NCBI GenBank assembly: GCA_902775565.1 | Contig: CACYMP010000002.1 | Span: forward strand, 155,834-219,833 | Length of the DNA: 64,000 nucleotides | Reading direction: 5' to 3' | DNA from: Oscillospiraceae bacterium | Lineage (GTDB): Bacteria > Bacillota > Clostridia > Saccharofermentanales > Saccharofermentanaceae | Shown: positions 44,898-53,306 of the stretch, piece by piece | Numbering within the stretch: the stretch's first letter is position 1 | How the letters are laid out: every line of letters begins with the position of its first letter | Position numbers and translations under genes: made by a program | Notes under the pieces: model-generated | What the model was told of the DNA's origin: nothing | Databases searched by the model: none | What the model saw: only the letters and a program-made list of their open reading frames with translations

Positions 44898-46097
44898 ATG
44901 ACACAAAAACGCCGTTTCTGGACATTGAGATATATCATCATCAACGCGACGTATTTCGCTGTGTACAGCGGGATCCATGCTTACGCGTCCGTTTTCCTGC
45001 TCGAAAAGGGCTTTACCAACACCCTGATCGGCATCACGCTTGCGCTCGCAAACATCCTTTCCGTTATCTTCCAACCGTTCGTCGCAGGCCTCATCGACAA
45101 GCAGGGCAGACTCACGAACCGCAACGTCTCAATGGCGTCAACGGCGCTGCTCCTGACAGGCTCAGTCCTGCTCCTCCTTATCAAGAGCGGAGTTGTGGTG
45201 ATATTCATTATCTTCGCGCTGATATACATGGTACAAATGGTCTACCAGCCGATAATCACGGCGATGTATTTCGAGTATGAGGCTGCCGGATGCCACATCT
45301 ACTACGGTCTCGCAAGGGGACTGGGATCCTGCGGCTTCGCGGTCGTTTCAGTCTTTACCGGCATGGCGATCGGAAGATTCGGCGTCAACATCCTCATGAT
45401 CTTAGACATCATATTCCTGACGGTCGCGTTGGTCGTGCTCTATTTCTTCAAAAAGCCGGAAGTGCCTTCTGTAGCTTCGTCAGAAGAGACCGGTGTCGCG
45501 CACAATAATCTTCTGGTCTTCACAAGAACATATCCTGCATTCATGCTCTTCGTTGTTGCAGGCGTGTGCTTCTTTTTCGCGCACAACGCCATCAACGATT
45601 ACATGATCCAGATAATCACGCCCCTCGGCGGCACCGAAGCTTCCATGGGCACGGCCGTCTTCATCGCCGCTCTCCTGGAGCTCCCGACGATGACCTTGAT
45701 CGACAAGATAATGAAGAAGATCTCCGTAAAGAACCTCCTTCTCATCTCCGCTGCAGCCTTTCTCATCAAGACTTTGCTGATGCTCATTGCGCCCAACATG
45801 ACCGTCGTCTATATCAGCCAGGCGATGCAGATGTTCGCTTATGCCGTATTCATCCCCGCGGGTGCGTACTTTGTAAATCAGACGATGGCCAAGTTCGACC
45901 AGGTCAAAGGCCAGGCATATATCAACTGCTCGATCACTTTAGGCGGCGTTTTCTCAAGCCTCATCTGCGGGCGCCTGCTCGACATCAGAGGCCCTCATTT
46001 CATGCTCATAGTCAGCCTCGCCGTAACAACTGCCGGCCTTGCCATCGCATTTGTGGCATTGAAGATCTTGGGCAAATCTGTGGAAAAACGCTCTTAA
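44898..46097 (+). CDS. MFS transporter
   Basis: A 399-aa protein with twelve hydrophobic helices and the LacY/MFS_1-like start YIIINATYFAVYSGIHAYASVF. A conserved cytoplasmic loop between helices 2 and 3 (GLIDKQGRLTNRN) corresponds to MFS motif A. The central loop (~190-205) is charged. Relatives include oligosaccharide:proton symporters, but the substrate cannot be deduced and no sugar enzymes are adjacent. It is divergent from the NusG paralogue gene. Confidence 0.82.
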   Translation: MTQKRRFWTLRYIIINATYFAVYSGIHAYASVFLLEKGFTNTLIGITLALANILSVIFQPFVAGLIDKQGRLTNRNVSMASTALLLTGSVLLLLIKSGVVVIFIIFALIYMVQMVYQPIITAMYFEYEAAGCHIYYGLARGLGSCGFAVVSVFTGMAIGRFGVNILMILDIIFLTVALVVLYFFKKPEVPSVASSEETGVAHNNLLVFTRTYPAFMLFVVAGVCFFFAHNAINDYMIQIITPLGGTEASMGTAVFIAALLELPTMTLIDKIMKKISVKNLLLISAAAFLIKTLLMLIAPNMTVVYISQAMQMFAYAVFIPAGAYFVNQTMAKFDQVKGQAYINCSITLGGVFSSLICGRLLDIRGPHFMLIVSLAVTTAGLAIAFVALKILGKSVEKRS

Positions 46098-46120
46098 TCT
46101 AAATTCAGTATTGAACATTG

Positions 46121-46126
46121 TATAAT
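46121..46126 (+). promoter_or_regulatory. -10 box of the lipase gene
   Basis: TATAAT 51 bp before ATG 46177. RNA would begin near 46133, so the leader would consist almost entirely of the hairpin at 46137-46169. Confidence 0.5.
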
Positions 46127-46136
46127 ACCGTGTTAT

Positions 46137-46169
46137 TCTCCCCATATAGGTCGGAAACCTAAGGGGAGA
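46137..46169 (+). promoter_or_regulatory. 5'-leader hairpin hiding the ribosome site
   Basis: TCTCCCC (46137-46143) pairs with GGGGAGA (46163-46169), and inside it TAGGT pairs with ACCTA around a CGGAA loop. The 3' arm contains the only ribosome site, GGGGAG, eight bases before ATG 46177. Translation should be low until the hairpin opens, as in thermosensors or ligand/protein-controlled leaders. Confidence 0.62.
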
Positions 46170-46176
46170 TTAATGT

Positions 46177-47004
46177 ATGAGTAGCAATGACTGCTGTTTG
46201 AAGTATCCGTTATTAATGGTTCACGGTATGGGATTCCGTGACAGAAAGCATCTGTGCTATTGGGGCAGGATCCCCAAAGCGCTTGAATCTCACGGGGCGA
46301 ATGTGTTTTTCGGGAACCAGGATGCGGTCGGCTCGGTCGAGGGCAATGCCCTGACCGTCGCAAAAAGCCTTGACGAGGTACTCAAGCTTACCGGTGCCCC
46401 GAAAGTAAATATCCTCGCGCATTCCAAGGGCGGCCTTGAATCCAGGTGGCTCGCAAATCACGGATATAAAGACAAGATCGCTTCGATCACCACGATCGAC
46501 ACACCGCACCACGGCTCGCATACTGTAGATTTCCTTATGAGCGCACCCAAGTGGATGGTAAAGCTCGCAGCCAAAGGCAACGACCTCTGGATGAGGCTTT
46601 TGGGCGACAAGCACCCGGACAGCTACGCCTGCTTCGACATCCTTACTACAAAGACCGCCGAGCAGTTCAACAAAGACAACCCCACGCCGTCAGATATCCT
46701 TTGCCAGAGCTACGGCTTTAAGGTAAAAGGCGCGTTCTCGGATTCCATTTTCTGCATCACGCAACCCATTGTCAAAAGATTCGACGGCGACAATGACGGC
46801 CTGGTCTCCACGGATTCCATGCACTGGGCCAACTTCAGGGGCGTACGCACCTCTACGAAGAAGCGCGGCATTTCCCACGCTGACGTCGTTGACATGAGAC
46901 GAAGGAGATTTACCAGGCGCGCTCCCTCCACCGAGACCGAGGTCAGCGATATCGTTCCTTTCTATGTCGGTATCGTAAGCGAACTCAAGGAGATGGGTTA
47001 CTGA
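46177..47004 (+). CDS. Alpha/beta-hydrolase, lipase-like
   Basis: A 275-aa hydrolase. LLMVHGMGF begins the oxyanion strand. The nucleophile elbow is ILAHSKGG (Ser in AHSKG, as in class 2/EstA-type lipases). FDGDNDGLVS carries the likely catalytic Asp, and a late GISHADVVDM the likely His. DTPHHGSH follows the elbow as in triacylglycerol lipases. There is no signal peptide, so the enzyme is probably cytoplasmic, unlike most lipases; a role on intracellular acylglycerols or esters is inferred. Expression is probably limited by the leader hairpin. Confidence 0.82.
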   Translation: MSSNDCCLKYPLLMVHGMGFRDRKHLCYWGRIPKALESHGANVFFGNQDAVGSVEGNALTVAKSLDEVLKLTGAPKVNILAHSKGGLESRWLANHGYKDKIASITTIDTPHHGSHTVDFLMSAPKWMVKLAAKGNDLWMRLLGDKHPDSYACFDILTTKTAEQFNKDNPTPSDILCQSYGFKVKGAFSDSIFCITQPIVKRFDGDNDGLVSTDSMHWANFRGVRTSTKKRGISHADVVDMRRRRFTRRAPSTETEVSDIVPFYVGIVSELKEMGY

Positions 47005-47038
47005 TTTTCTTGCCCAACCCCGCTTCTTCTGCCCGCCG

Positions 47039-47087
47039 TTGACACATTTCCTCCGGGGTGTTACCCTTTATTAAACGTGTTTAATAA
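47039..47087 (+). promoter_or_regulatory. Promoter and TetR-type operator
   Basis: Perfect -35 TTGACA (47039-47044), 17 bp, weak -10 TACCCT (47062-47067), immediately followed by the 20-bp inverted repeat TTATTAAACGTGTTTAATAA (47068-47087). The predicted RNA start lies within the repeat, so a bound repressor would block initiation. Self-control by the adjacent TetR protein is likely. Confidence 0.72.
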
Positions 47088-47101
47088 TTGAGGTGACCCG
47101 C

Positions 47102-47689
47102 ATGCAAAAAGAAGTTAAGACCGAGATCACAAAAGAGAAGCTGATAGCCGCGGCATCCAAGCTGATCGACGGCTGTGACGACCCTTTCAAGGTTACGTCG
47201 AGACAGATAGCCGAGGAATCCGGCATGCAGGCCGCCATGATAAACTACTGCTTCGGCTCACGCGAGAGCCTGATCTACGAGGTTTTCCACAGGAAATACA
47301 AGGAAGCTCTCACCGACAAGCTGGTCTTCTCGATCGTCAACTCTTCCCTTTCGCCCAAGGAAAAACTCAAGAAACTCCACTATCTCGTCGCGAAATTCCT
47401 GGTCGAAAACCATAAACTGACAAAGGCTATCACGAACCTGGTCGTTTTCGGGCGCGACCTGTCCGAGGAGTCCTTCAGCTACGGCTATGTAAAAGAGCAC
47501 TTCAAAGGCACAAAGACCGACAAGGAATGCCGTCTCATAGCGTATGAGATGTCCACCATGATGCAGCTGATGATCTACCGCAAGGACGACTTAGCGCGTG
47601 ACATGGGCATCGACCTCACCAAAGACAGGCAGCTCAAGCATTACATCGGTATGAGGATCGACCTGCTCTTACCGGAGGTCACAGCGTGA
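47102..47689 (+). CDS. TetR-family transcriptional regulator
   Basis: A 195-aa regulator: N-terminal helix-turn-helix (~8-58; VTSRQIAEESGMQAAMINYCF then the typical SRESLIYEVF; the first stretch is split here only for length), and an all-helical ligand domain of unknown specificity. ATG 47102 lies six bases after GAGGTG, better than the in-frame GTG at 47093. It is first in an operon with the PEP-utilising enzyme, whose GTG start overlaps its stop (GTGA), so it probably controls that enzyme in response to a ligand, perhaps the enzyme's substrate. Confidence 0.86.
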   Translation: MQKEVKTEITKEKLIAAASKLIDGCDDPFKVTSRQIAEESGMQAAMINYCFGSRESLIYEVFHRKYKEALTDKLVFSIVNSSLSPKEKLKKLHYLVAKFLVENHKLTKAITNLVVFGRDLSEESFSYGYVKEHFKGTKTDKECRLIAYEMSTMMQLMIYRKDDLARDMGIDLTKDRQLKHYIGMRIDLLLPEVTA

Positions 47690-49995
47690 AAAGCGTTTAT
47701 CCCTTCAGCAATACTCCTGATGAAGCACTTCAGCTCTGCGGCGGCAAAGGCGCATCTCTGATCCGCATGACGAGGATGGGGCTTCCCGTCCCTGAGGGCG
47801 TTGTGATCTTAGCCGGCACGAAGTCTGAAGAAGCAATGGATGAAATCCGCAACGCGCTCTCATCTTTACCTGACAAATATACCTATGCGGTACGTTCGTC
47901 CGCCCTGAATGAGGACGGTTCGGACAACTCTTTCGCCGGCCAGTATGAGACTGTCACTGACGTTGCAAAAGACGGCCTTGAAGAAGCTGTCAGGACTGTC
48001 ATCTCTTCAGCAGGCAACGCGCGCGTAAAAGAATACCTTAACAATGCAAACGTATCGGCAAGTGATATCGCGGTCGTAGTCCAAAGGTTCGTAAAGCCTT
48101 TATTTGCGGGCGTTCTTTTCACTGCCGATGCAATAACCGGAAGCAGCAGATACATGGTCGGCAACTTCGTTGAAGGCGAAGGCGAGGCGCTCGTTTCGGG
48201 CCAGAAAAACGCCAAAGAATTCAGGATAGACGCGGTCAAGTACTCTTATTCAGGCGATGCCGCAATGAAGAAATACGCCCGCCGGCTCTACAGATACGCG
48301 GCAAAGATCAGGGATGAATATGACTTAGAAGTCGATATCGAGTGGGCCGTCTCCGAAGGCAGGCTCTACATCCTCCAGGCGCGCCCCGTCACGACTCTCA
48401 AAAGAGGCGATACGGCTACATTCAGGATCAACGGATCCAAGGCCGGAGAATATATGCTCACCAAGACCAACGTCGGCGAGATCTTTATGAAGCCGCTGAC
48501 ACCTGCGACATACAGCATGCTCGAGATAATAAACAACGTGCTTTATCTGCCTCACTGGCTCGAGTCTGTCGAAGGCCAGGCCTACATGAACGTCAGCGTT
48601 CTGTGCTCGATGCTCATAGCGATGGGCATGAAAGAAGAAAAGGCTTTCGGTGCTGTAAAAGACCTCGTCGGAAATCTTCCTGAAGGCCAGAATGTTCCGG
48701 TCTTCCCTTTCAGCGGAAAAAAGTTCCGCAAGAACCTTTGGGAGATCGTAACCGGCGCAAAGGCAAAGGGTCACAAGTGCCGTCTGAGCAAAGCGCAAAA
48801 GAAAGAGATGGTGGATAACTTCCCCGATATCTGCAGGGCGCTGATCGGCGAGATCCGCGGGCTTAAGACAAATGATGAGTTGTACAGATACGGCTGTGAC
48901 GTGCTCGCGCAGAAACTGAGCGACGGCCTGGCCTCGTTCATGTCCGCGTCAGGAACAAACATCATGGATCTTTTCAGCATGCGCAAAAAGATCGTGAAGC
49001 TCACGGGCGAGCAGACCGCAAACGCCCTGCTCGGCGGCTGCCTGGGCGTCATCGAGAGCATGAAGCCGCTGCTGATGTTAGAAGACGTGATAAGCGGCAA
49101 GATCACCGAAGAAGAGTTCATGAGGACCTGCGGCCAGCGTGCCGTCAACGAGATGGAGTTTTCCGAAAAGCATCCTTATGAGACAGACAACTATGTAAAG
49201 CTCGCGATCGAAGATTACAAGACTCAGGGCGTCAGCGCACACGAGCTCAAGGCAAAGAGCGAGGCGGAGTTCGGCAAAGCACTCGATGAGTTCATCAAAG
49301 CAAATCCTTCAAAGGCCCGCAAGGTCAAAAAGATGATCACCAAGTTTGCAAGATCGAACGCTTTCCGCGAGGACTTCCGCGCAAAAGGAGTGTGGTCGCT
49401 TTGCGTAATGCGTGAATGGCTCCTTGGTGTCGGCCGGGCAAACGGCCTGGGCGACGACGTTTTCATGCTCTATATCAAAGAGTCGATCGCGCTCACGAAG
49501 GGTGACACTTCCGTGCTCGCTTTCATCCCGGCGCGCAAAGCAAGCTACGAAAAGAATCTTTCTAATCCGCCTTTCCCGAACGTGATAATCGGACGTTTCG
49601 AGCCCTCCGAGTGGCTTTCTGATCCGAACCGGAGGAACGATTTCTACCGCAGCGGAGCCGATGTCAATTTATCGGATTCCGCGATAAAGGGCTTCCCGGG
49701 CGCGGCCGGCAAGGTTACCGGAAAGGTCCGCGTGATCGAAAGCATCGACAGGATAGACGAGATCGAGCCGGGCGAGATCCTTGTTACCGGCGCAACAAAT
49801 ATAGGTTGGACGAGAGTTTTTCCGAAAGTTTCCGCTATAATTACTGATATCGGCGCGCCCCTTTCGCACGCCGCGATCGTCGCCAGGGAGTTCGGTATCC
49901 CCGCGGTCGTGGGCTGCGGCAACGCGACGACGGTCCTCAAGACAGGCGACATTGTCGAAGTGGACGGCATTAACGGAACGGTGGTGATCAAGTGA
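47686..49995 (+). CDS. PEP-synthase/rifampin-phosphotransferase-like enzyme
   Basis: A 769-aa enzyme. The N-terminal ATP-grasp PEP/pyruvate-binding domain (~1-245) has GGKGASL, VRSSALNEDG and the end mark LQARPVTTL. A ~400-residue middle domain is unassigned. The C-terminal swivelling domain (~670-769) has the phospho-histidine His728 in GAPLSHAAIVARE. Rifampin phosphotransferases share exactly this order (ATP domain, substrate domain, His domain), whereas PEP synthase has a C-terminal TIM barrel, which is missing here. It therefore probably phosphorylates a small molecule through a His intermediate. GTG start after GGAGG. The adjoining TetR gene fits an inducible detoxifying or salvage function. 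Confidence 0.75.
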   Translation: MKSVYPFSNTPDEALQLCGGKGASLIRMTRMGLPVPEGVVILAGTKSEEAMDEIRNALSSLPDKYTYAVRSSALNEDGSDNSFAGQYETVTDVAKDGLEEAVRTVISSAGNARVKEYLNNANVSASDIAVVVQRFVKPLFAGVLFTADAITGSSRYMVGNFVEGEGEALVSGQKNAKEFRIDAVKYSYSGDAAMKKYARRLYRYAAKIRDEYDLEVDIEWAVSEGRLYILQARPVTTLKRGDTATFRINGSKAGEYMLTKTNVGEIFMKPLTPATYSMLEIINNVLYLPHWLESVEGQAYMNVSVLCSMLIAMGMKEEKAFGAVKDLVGNLPEGQNVPVFPFSGKKFRKNLWEIVTGAKAKGHKCRLSKAQKKEMVDNFPDICRALIGEIRGLKTNDELYRYGCDVLAQKLSDGLASFMSASGTNIMDLFSMRKKIVKLTGEQTANALLGGCLGVIESMKPLLMLEDVISGKITEEEFMRTCGQRAVNEMEFSEKHPYETDNYVKLAIEDYKTQGVSAHELKAKSEAEFGKALDEFIKANPSKARKVKKMITKFARSNAFREDFRAKGVWSLCVMREWLLGVGRANGLGDDVFMLYIKESIALTKGDTSVLAFIPARKASYEKNLSNPPFPNVIIGRFEPSEWLSDPNRRNDFYRSGADVNLSDSAIKGFPGAAGKVTGKVRVIESIDRIDEIEPGEILVTGATNIGWTRVFPKVSAIITDIGAPLSHAAIVAREFGIPAVVGCGNATTVLKTGDIVEVDGINGTVVIK

Positions 49996-50819
49996 TCCAG
50001 GACATATACCCTCACAAGCTCAACAACCGCTTTGATCCTTCAAAGCGGCCGGATGAGAACAGCCTCATTTTCTCCTTCAGCGGTCTCGATCTGCTGATCA
50101 AAGGCGAGACGCTTCCGCGCCTGTCTGATCTTAAAGGCATCAGCGCAGATGACCCGGTCTTCCTTTTCACCATCGACGGCGACAAGGATTTCTTCTTGTA
50201 CCGAGGTGCTGTCTCCCCCGAGAACATCCCTGAAGGCTTTGAATACATCAATGTCAGAACACTTCGCGGCAAAGGCTTTGCGGAGAAATACATGCCGCTT
50301 GCGATCTACACCGGCCTTCATCTCGCCCACTGGTACGGCAATTTCAAATACTGCGGAAGGTGCGGAAAACCGACCCGTCCCGATGACAAGGAACGTGCCC
50401 TCCGCTGCGACTGCGGCAACGTCATCTATCCGGTGATCGCCCCCGCCGTGATCGTCGGCGTGACCAACGGCGACAAGATCCTCGTCACGAAATACAGGAC
50501 CGGCTATGGCCATTTCGCACTCGTCGCAGGCTTCACCGAGATCGGCGAGACGCTTGAAGAAACGGTTGCCCGCGAGGTCATGGAAGAGACCGGCCTCAAA
50601 GTAAAGAATATCCGCTATTACAAGTCCCAGCCATGGGGCATTGTCTGCGACCTTCTCGTCGGCTTCTTCTGCGACGTCGACGGCGATGACACGATAAAGA
50701 TGGACGAATCGGAACTCAAGGTTGCCGAGTGGCGCAGCCGCGCGGACGTCGAGCTCCAACCCGACCAGTTCAGCCTCACCAACGAGATGATGACGGTCTT
50801 CAAGAACGGGCTTATCTGA
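49992..50819 (+). CDS. nudC: NADH pyrophosphatase (NudC-type Nudix hydrolase)
   Basis: A 275-aa enzyme. The N-terminal domain is followed by a zinc ribbon (CGRCG ... CDCG, ~118-136). The Nudix box begins GFTEIGETLEE and ends REVMEETGL, and the NudC-specific SQPW motif follows it. NudC cleaves NADH to NMNH and AMP and removes NAD caps from RNA. GTG start overlaps the previous stop by four bases, so it is co-translated with the PEP-utilising enzyme. AMP and nucleotide turnover could link the two, but this is only inferred. Convergent with the EAL gene across the palindrome array. Confidence 0.92.
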   Translation: MIQDIYPHKLNNRFDPSKRPDENSLIFSFSGLDLLIKGETLPRLSDLKGISADDPVFLFTIDGDKDFFLYRGAVSPENIPEGFEYINVRTLRGKGFAEKYMPLAIYTGLHLAHWYGNFKYCGRCGKPTRPDDKERALRCDCGNVIYPVIAPAVIVGVTNGDKILVTKYRTGYGHFALVAGFTEIGETLEETVAREVMEETGLKVKNIRYYKSQPWGIVCDLLVGFFCDVDGDDTIKMDESELKVAEWRSRADVELQPDQFSLTNEMMTVFKNGLI

Positions 50820-50840
50820 TCCTGATCGCGTTTTTTAGCC

Positions 50841-51032
50841 GCGTACATACGAAACTCGAAAAAAGTCCGTTTTTATACGTGCATTTTCATCGAAAATGGC
50901 CCCTGGAACGCTTTGTGTACGTATATTTTTCAGAAAAAGTCTGTTTTCGTATGTACATTTTTCGCTGACCGGGGCAAAAACGGCCGAAATGCACATATAA
51001 ATTCGACGAAAAAGCCGTTTTCGTATGTACGC
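50841..51032. repeat. Palindromic repeat array, 3 units, 74-bp period (GTACATACGAAA family)
   Basis: Three 44-bp palindromes at 50841, 50915 and 50989, exactly 74 bp apart with 30-bp gaps. Arms are variants of GTACATACGAAA and TTTCGTATGTAC. The centres share GAAAAAGTCYGT-like sequence while the gaps differ. A partial arm (TTTCGTATGTA) recurs at ~51078. The array fills the 278-bp gap between convergent genes. Confidence 0.88.
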
Positions 51033-51097
51033 AGCTTCACCTACTATAGTTTTTGGCATCATGCTCATTTTTCCGATTTCGTATGTATTGGGCTGTT

Positions 51098-53284
51098 TTA
51101 CTGCGGCTGTGGTGCGGCCGGCTGCCCGGGCTCTGCCTGCACTACGGGCTGCGGTGCTGCCGAAGAAGCGGATGCAACCGGAACTGCCTGCGCCGTCTGC
51201 ACAGGCGTCGCAGGAGCTGCCACCGCTGCGCCTGCAAGACCCGCCAGCTGCTGCATATAATCGCTCTTGGGCATAGGTTTTGCGAAATAGTAACCCTGGA
51301 TCATGTCGCATCCCTGGCTTGCGAGGAATTCGACCTGTTCTTTCTCCTCAACGCCTTCCGCGACTGTCTTCATATGCAGGCTCTTAGCGAGCTTGATGGT
51401 CTCCGAAACGACTATCCCGCCGCGGTCTCCGGCCTTGTCGCCCCTGAAGAATCCGGCATCGAGCTTGAGTACATCAAGCGGCATGTCCTTGAGTGAATTG
51501 AGCGAGGAATAGCCTGCGCCGAAGTCGTCCATCGAGACCTTGAAGCCGAATGATTTCAATGCTTTGATCGTCTCGATCATGGCGTTCTGGTCATCGAAGA
51601 ACGCGCTTTCGGTAAGCTCGATCTCGAGGAGATCGTGAGGGCAGCCGGCCGCGTTGACCATATCCCTGATCTGGATGGCCAGGTCTTTCTCGGCGAAATG
51701 CGCTCTGGATACGTTGACCGACACGCAGCCGGGATGATAGCCCATATCAAGCCACATCTTCTGATCGGCCGCGACGTGGCTGATCATATAGTGATCGATC
51801 TCGGTGATAAAGCCGTTCTTTTCGAAGATGGGAATGAACCTGCCGGGCGAGACGAAGCCGTGCTCCGGGGAGTTCCATCTGATAAGGGCTTCCGCGCCTT
51901 TGAGCTCTAAAGTCTTGGGGTCGTATTTCGGCTGGTAGTAGACCTCGAATTCGTTGTTGACAACGGCCTTCATCTGGCTCTCCTGGACCGTGTCGTACCA
52001 GCGTTGCTCCTGAAAGAGCTGGTCGTCGAAAATGAATACGCCCGCAGGGTCTGTCTCACCCTGTACAGTTACGGCGGTGCACGCGTTGTTGTAAGCCTTT
52101 TCGATGCTGACGTCACGGCTTACGATCTTGCCTGCGCTGTTCACTTCGGGTCTTATGATGTCCACGCCCGTCTGGAAGACGAAGTTGTGATCCTTATCGA
52201 CATTCTGGAGCACGTCCATCATGGTCTGAAGCCTTTTGCGCAGAGTCTGCTCGTCAACGAAAAACAGCAGCAGCGCAAAGCCGTCGGTCGACGCGCGCGC
52301 GCACATTTCGTCATTTCTGATCTGCCTGTTCAAAGACTTGTCTATCTTAATGAGGACCTCTTCACCCTCGCTGATGGAATGGCACATGCAGTAATTTCTG
52401 TAGTTCGTGAATGCCAGATTGACGACTGCAAAGCTGAACTTCCTGAATTTCCTTTTCCCGAGCTTCTCGTCACCGCCCATAACAAACCAGATCCAGTTGT
52501 GACCGCCCGTGACAGGATCGGTATAAAATAGCCTGACGACACGTCTGAAGTTGATGATGCTCCTGATCATGAAAACGATCAGCACTACGAATGCAACGCC
52601 GACTATGAGCGTGGAAGCCAAAAGGATCTCGATGAGCAGTATCGCATCTCTTTCGTTATAAGAGAAATATGCTTTTCCGATGAATTCATAGGAATCGCTG
52701 ATGTTGTCGATCCTGACCCAGTAAGGGAGGTCAACTTTTTTTACTGCGTTTTTGTTTTCCTCTTTGTCCTTATCTTTCTTTTCCTCATCCTTTATCAGAT
52801 CCGCGTTTTGTTTCTTTAAATAATCGAAAAATGCTATCAGATCCGGGTCGATCCCTTCATTCTTGCCGGGCTTGATAACACCTAAACGTGTATCCGGATA
52901 GATATAAAGAAACTTGGTACTGTTTTCATATCCGATGAGCCCGCCTTTCTCGGCGCAGGTGTTCTCGCCCTTCTGATAGATCACATTTCCCGACTTGTCC
53001 CTGACAATGAACTCGATGCTGCCGGACTCGATATATTTCAGAAAAGCCTCGTTTTCCCTGCCTGCCTCGTAAAGCTTTGCAACATGCTCGAGTTCTGTAT
53101 AGTTCTCAGCCAGTTTCGTCTCGAAAAAATACTGGATGTTGAAGCCGGCAATATAAATCGCCGCGACGATAAAGAGTGTGTTCAAAAACAAAAGAACGCC
53201 TAACGTGCCCCAGGAACTGACGTTTCTTACTTTCCTGTAGAGCTTGACTCTTTTCTCATTGCGCTTATTCCTGATCTTTGCCAT
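51098..53284 (-). CDS. Cyclic-di-GMP phosphodiesterase (degenerate GGDEF, intact EAL)
   Basis: A 728-aa protein: membrane helix (~27-50), extracytoplasmic sensor region (~55-215, with a Lys/Glu-rich stretch), second helix (~220-245), a GGDEF-like domain whose signature reads STDGF (inactive as cyclase), and a complete EAL domain. The EAL residues are all present: AEALIRW, NVSRAHF, ELTESAFF, MDDFGAGYSSL, LKLDAGFF, AEGVE, QGYYFAKPM. It should hydrolyse c-di-GMP to pGpG. A ~45-residue Ala/Pro/Gln tail follows. Start ATG 53284 after GGGAGG. It is 22 bp downstream of a GT-C glycosyltransferase gene, so the two are co-transcribed. Confidence 0.9.
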   Translation of the reverse strand: MAKIRNKRNEKRVKLYRKVRNVSSWGTLGVLLFLNTLFIVAAIYIAGFNIQYFFETKLAENYTELEHVAKLYEAGRENEAFLKYIESGSIEFIVRDKSGNVIYQKGENTCAEKGGLIGYENSTKFLYIYPDTRLGVIKPGKNEGIDPDLIAFFDYLKKQNADLIKDEEKKDKDKEENKNAVKKVDLPYWVRIDNISDSYEFIGKAYFSYNERDAILLIEILLASTLIVGVAFVVLIVFMIRSIINFRRVVRLFYTDPVTGGHNWIWFVMGGDEKLGKRKFRKFSFAVVNLAFTNYRNYCMCHSISEGEEVLIKIDKSLNRQIRNDEMCARASTDGFALLLFFVDEQTLRKRLQTMMDVLQNVDKDHNFVFQTGVDIIRPEVNSAGKIVSRDVSIEKAYNNACTAVTVQGETDPAGVFIFDDQLFQEQRWYDTVQESQMKAVVNNEFEVYYQPKYDPKTLELKGAEALIRWNSPEHGFVSPGRFIPIFEKNGFITEIDHYMISHVAADQKMWLDMGYHPGCVSVNVSRAHFAEKDLAIQIRDMVNAAGCPHDLLEIELTESAFFDDQNAMIETIKALKSFGFKVSMDDFGAGYSSLNSLKDMPLDVLKLDAGFFRGDKAGDRGGIVVSETIKLAKSLHMKTVAEGVEEKEQVEFLASQGCDMIQGYYFAKPMPKSDYMQQLAGLAGAAVAAPATPVQTAQAVPVASASSAAPQPVVQAEPGQPAAPQPQ

Positions 53285-53306
53285 ATCAATGCCCTCCCGT
53301 CCCTTA

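Noticed and set aside
44195..45475. Shared KKPEVPSV segment at the end of the NusG paralogue and inside the MFS protein
   Set aside because: About 21 of 24 bases match, but the two genes are unrelated and divergent; with only one short match, chance is the simplest explanation.
50841..51032. CRISPR array
   Set aside because: Regular spacing suggests it, but the units are imperfect palindromes that differ between copies, only two or three occur per locus, and no cas gene is present in 64 kb.
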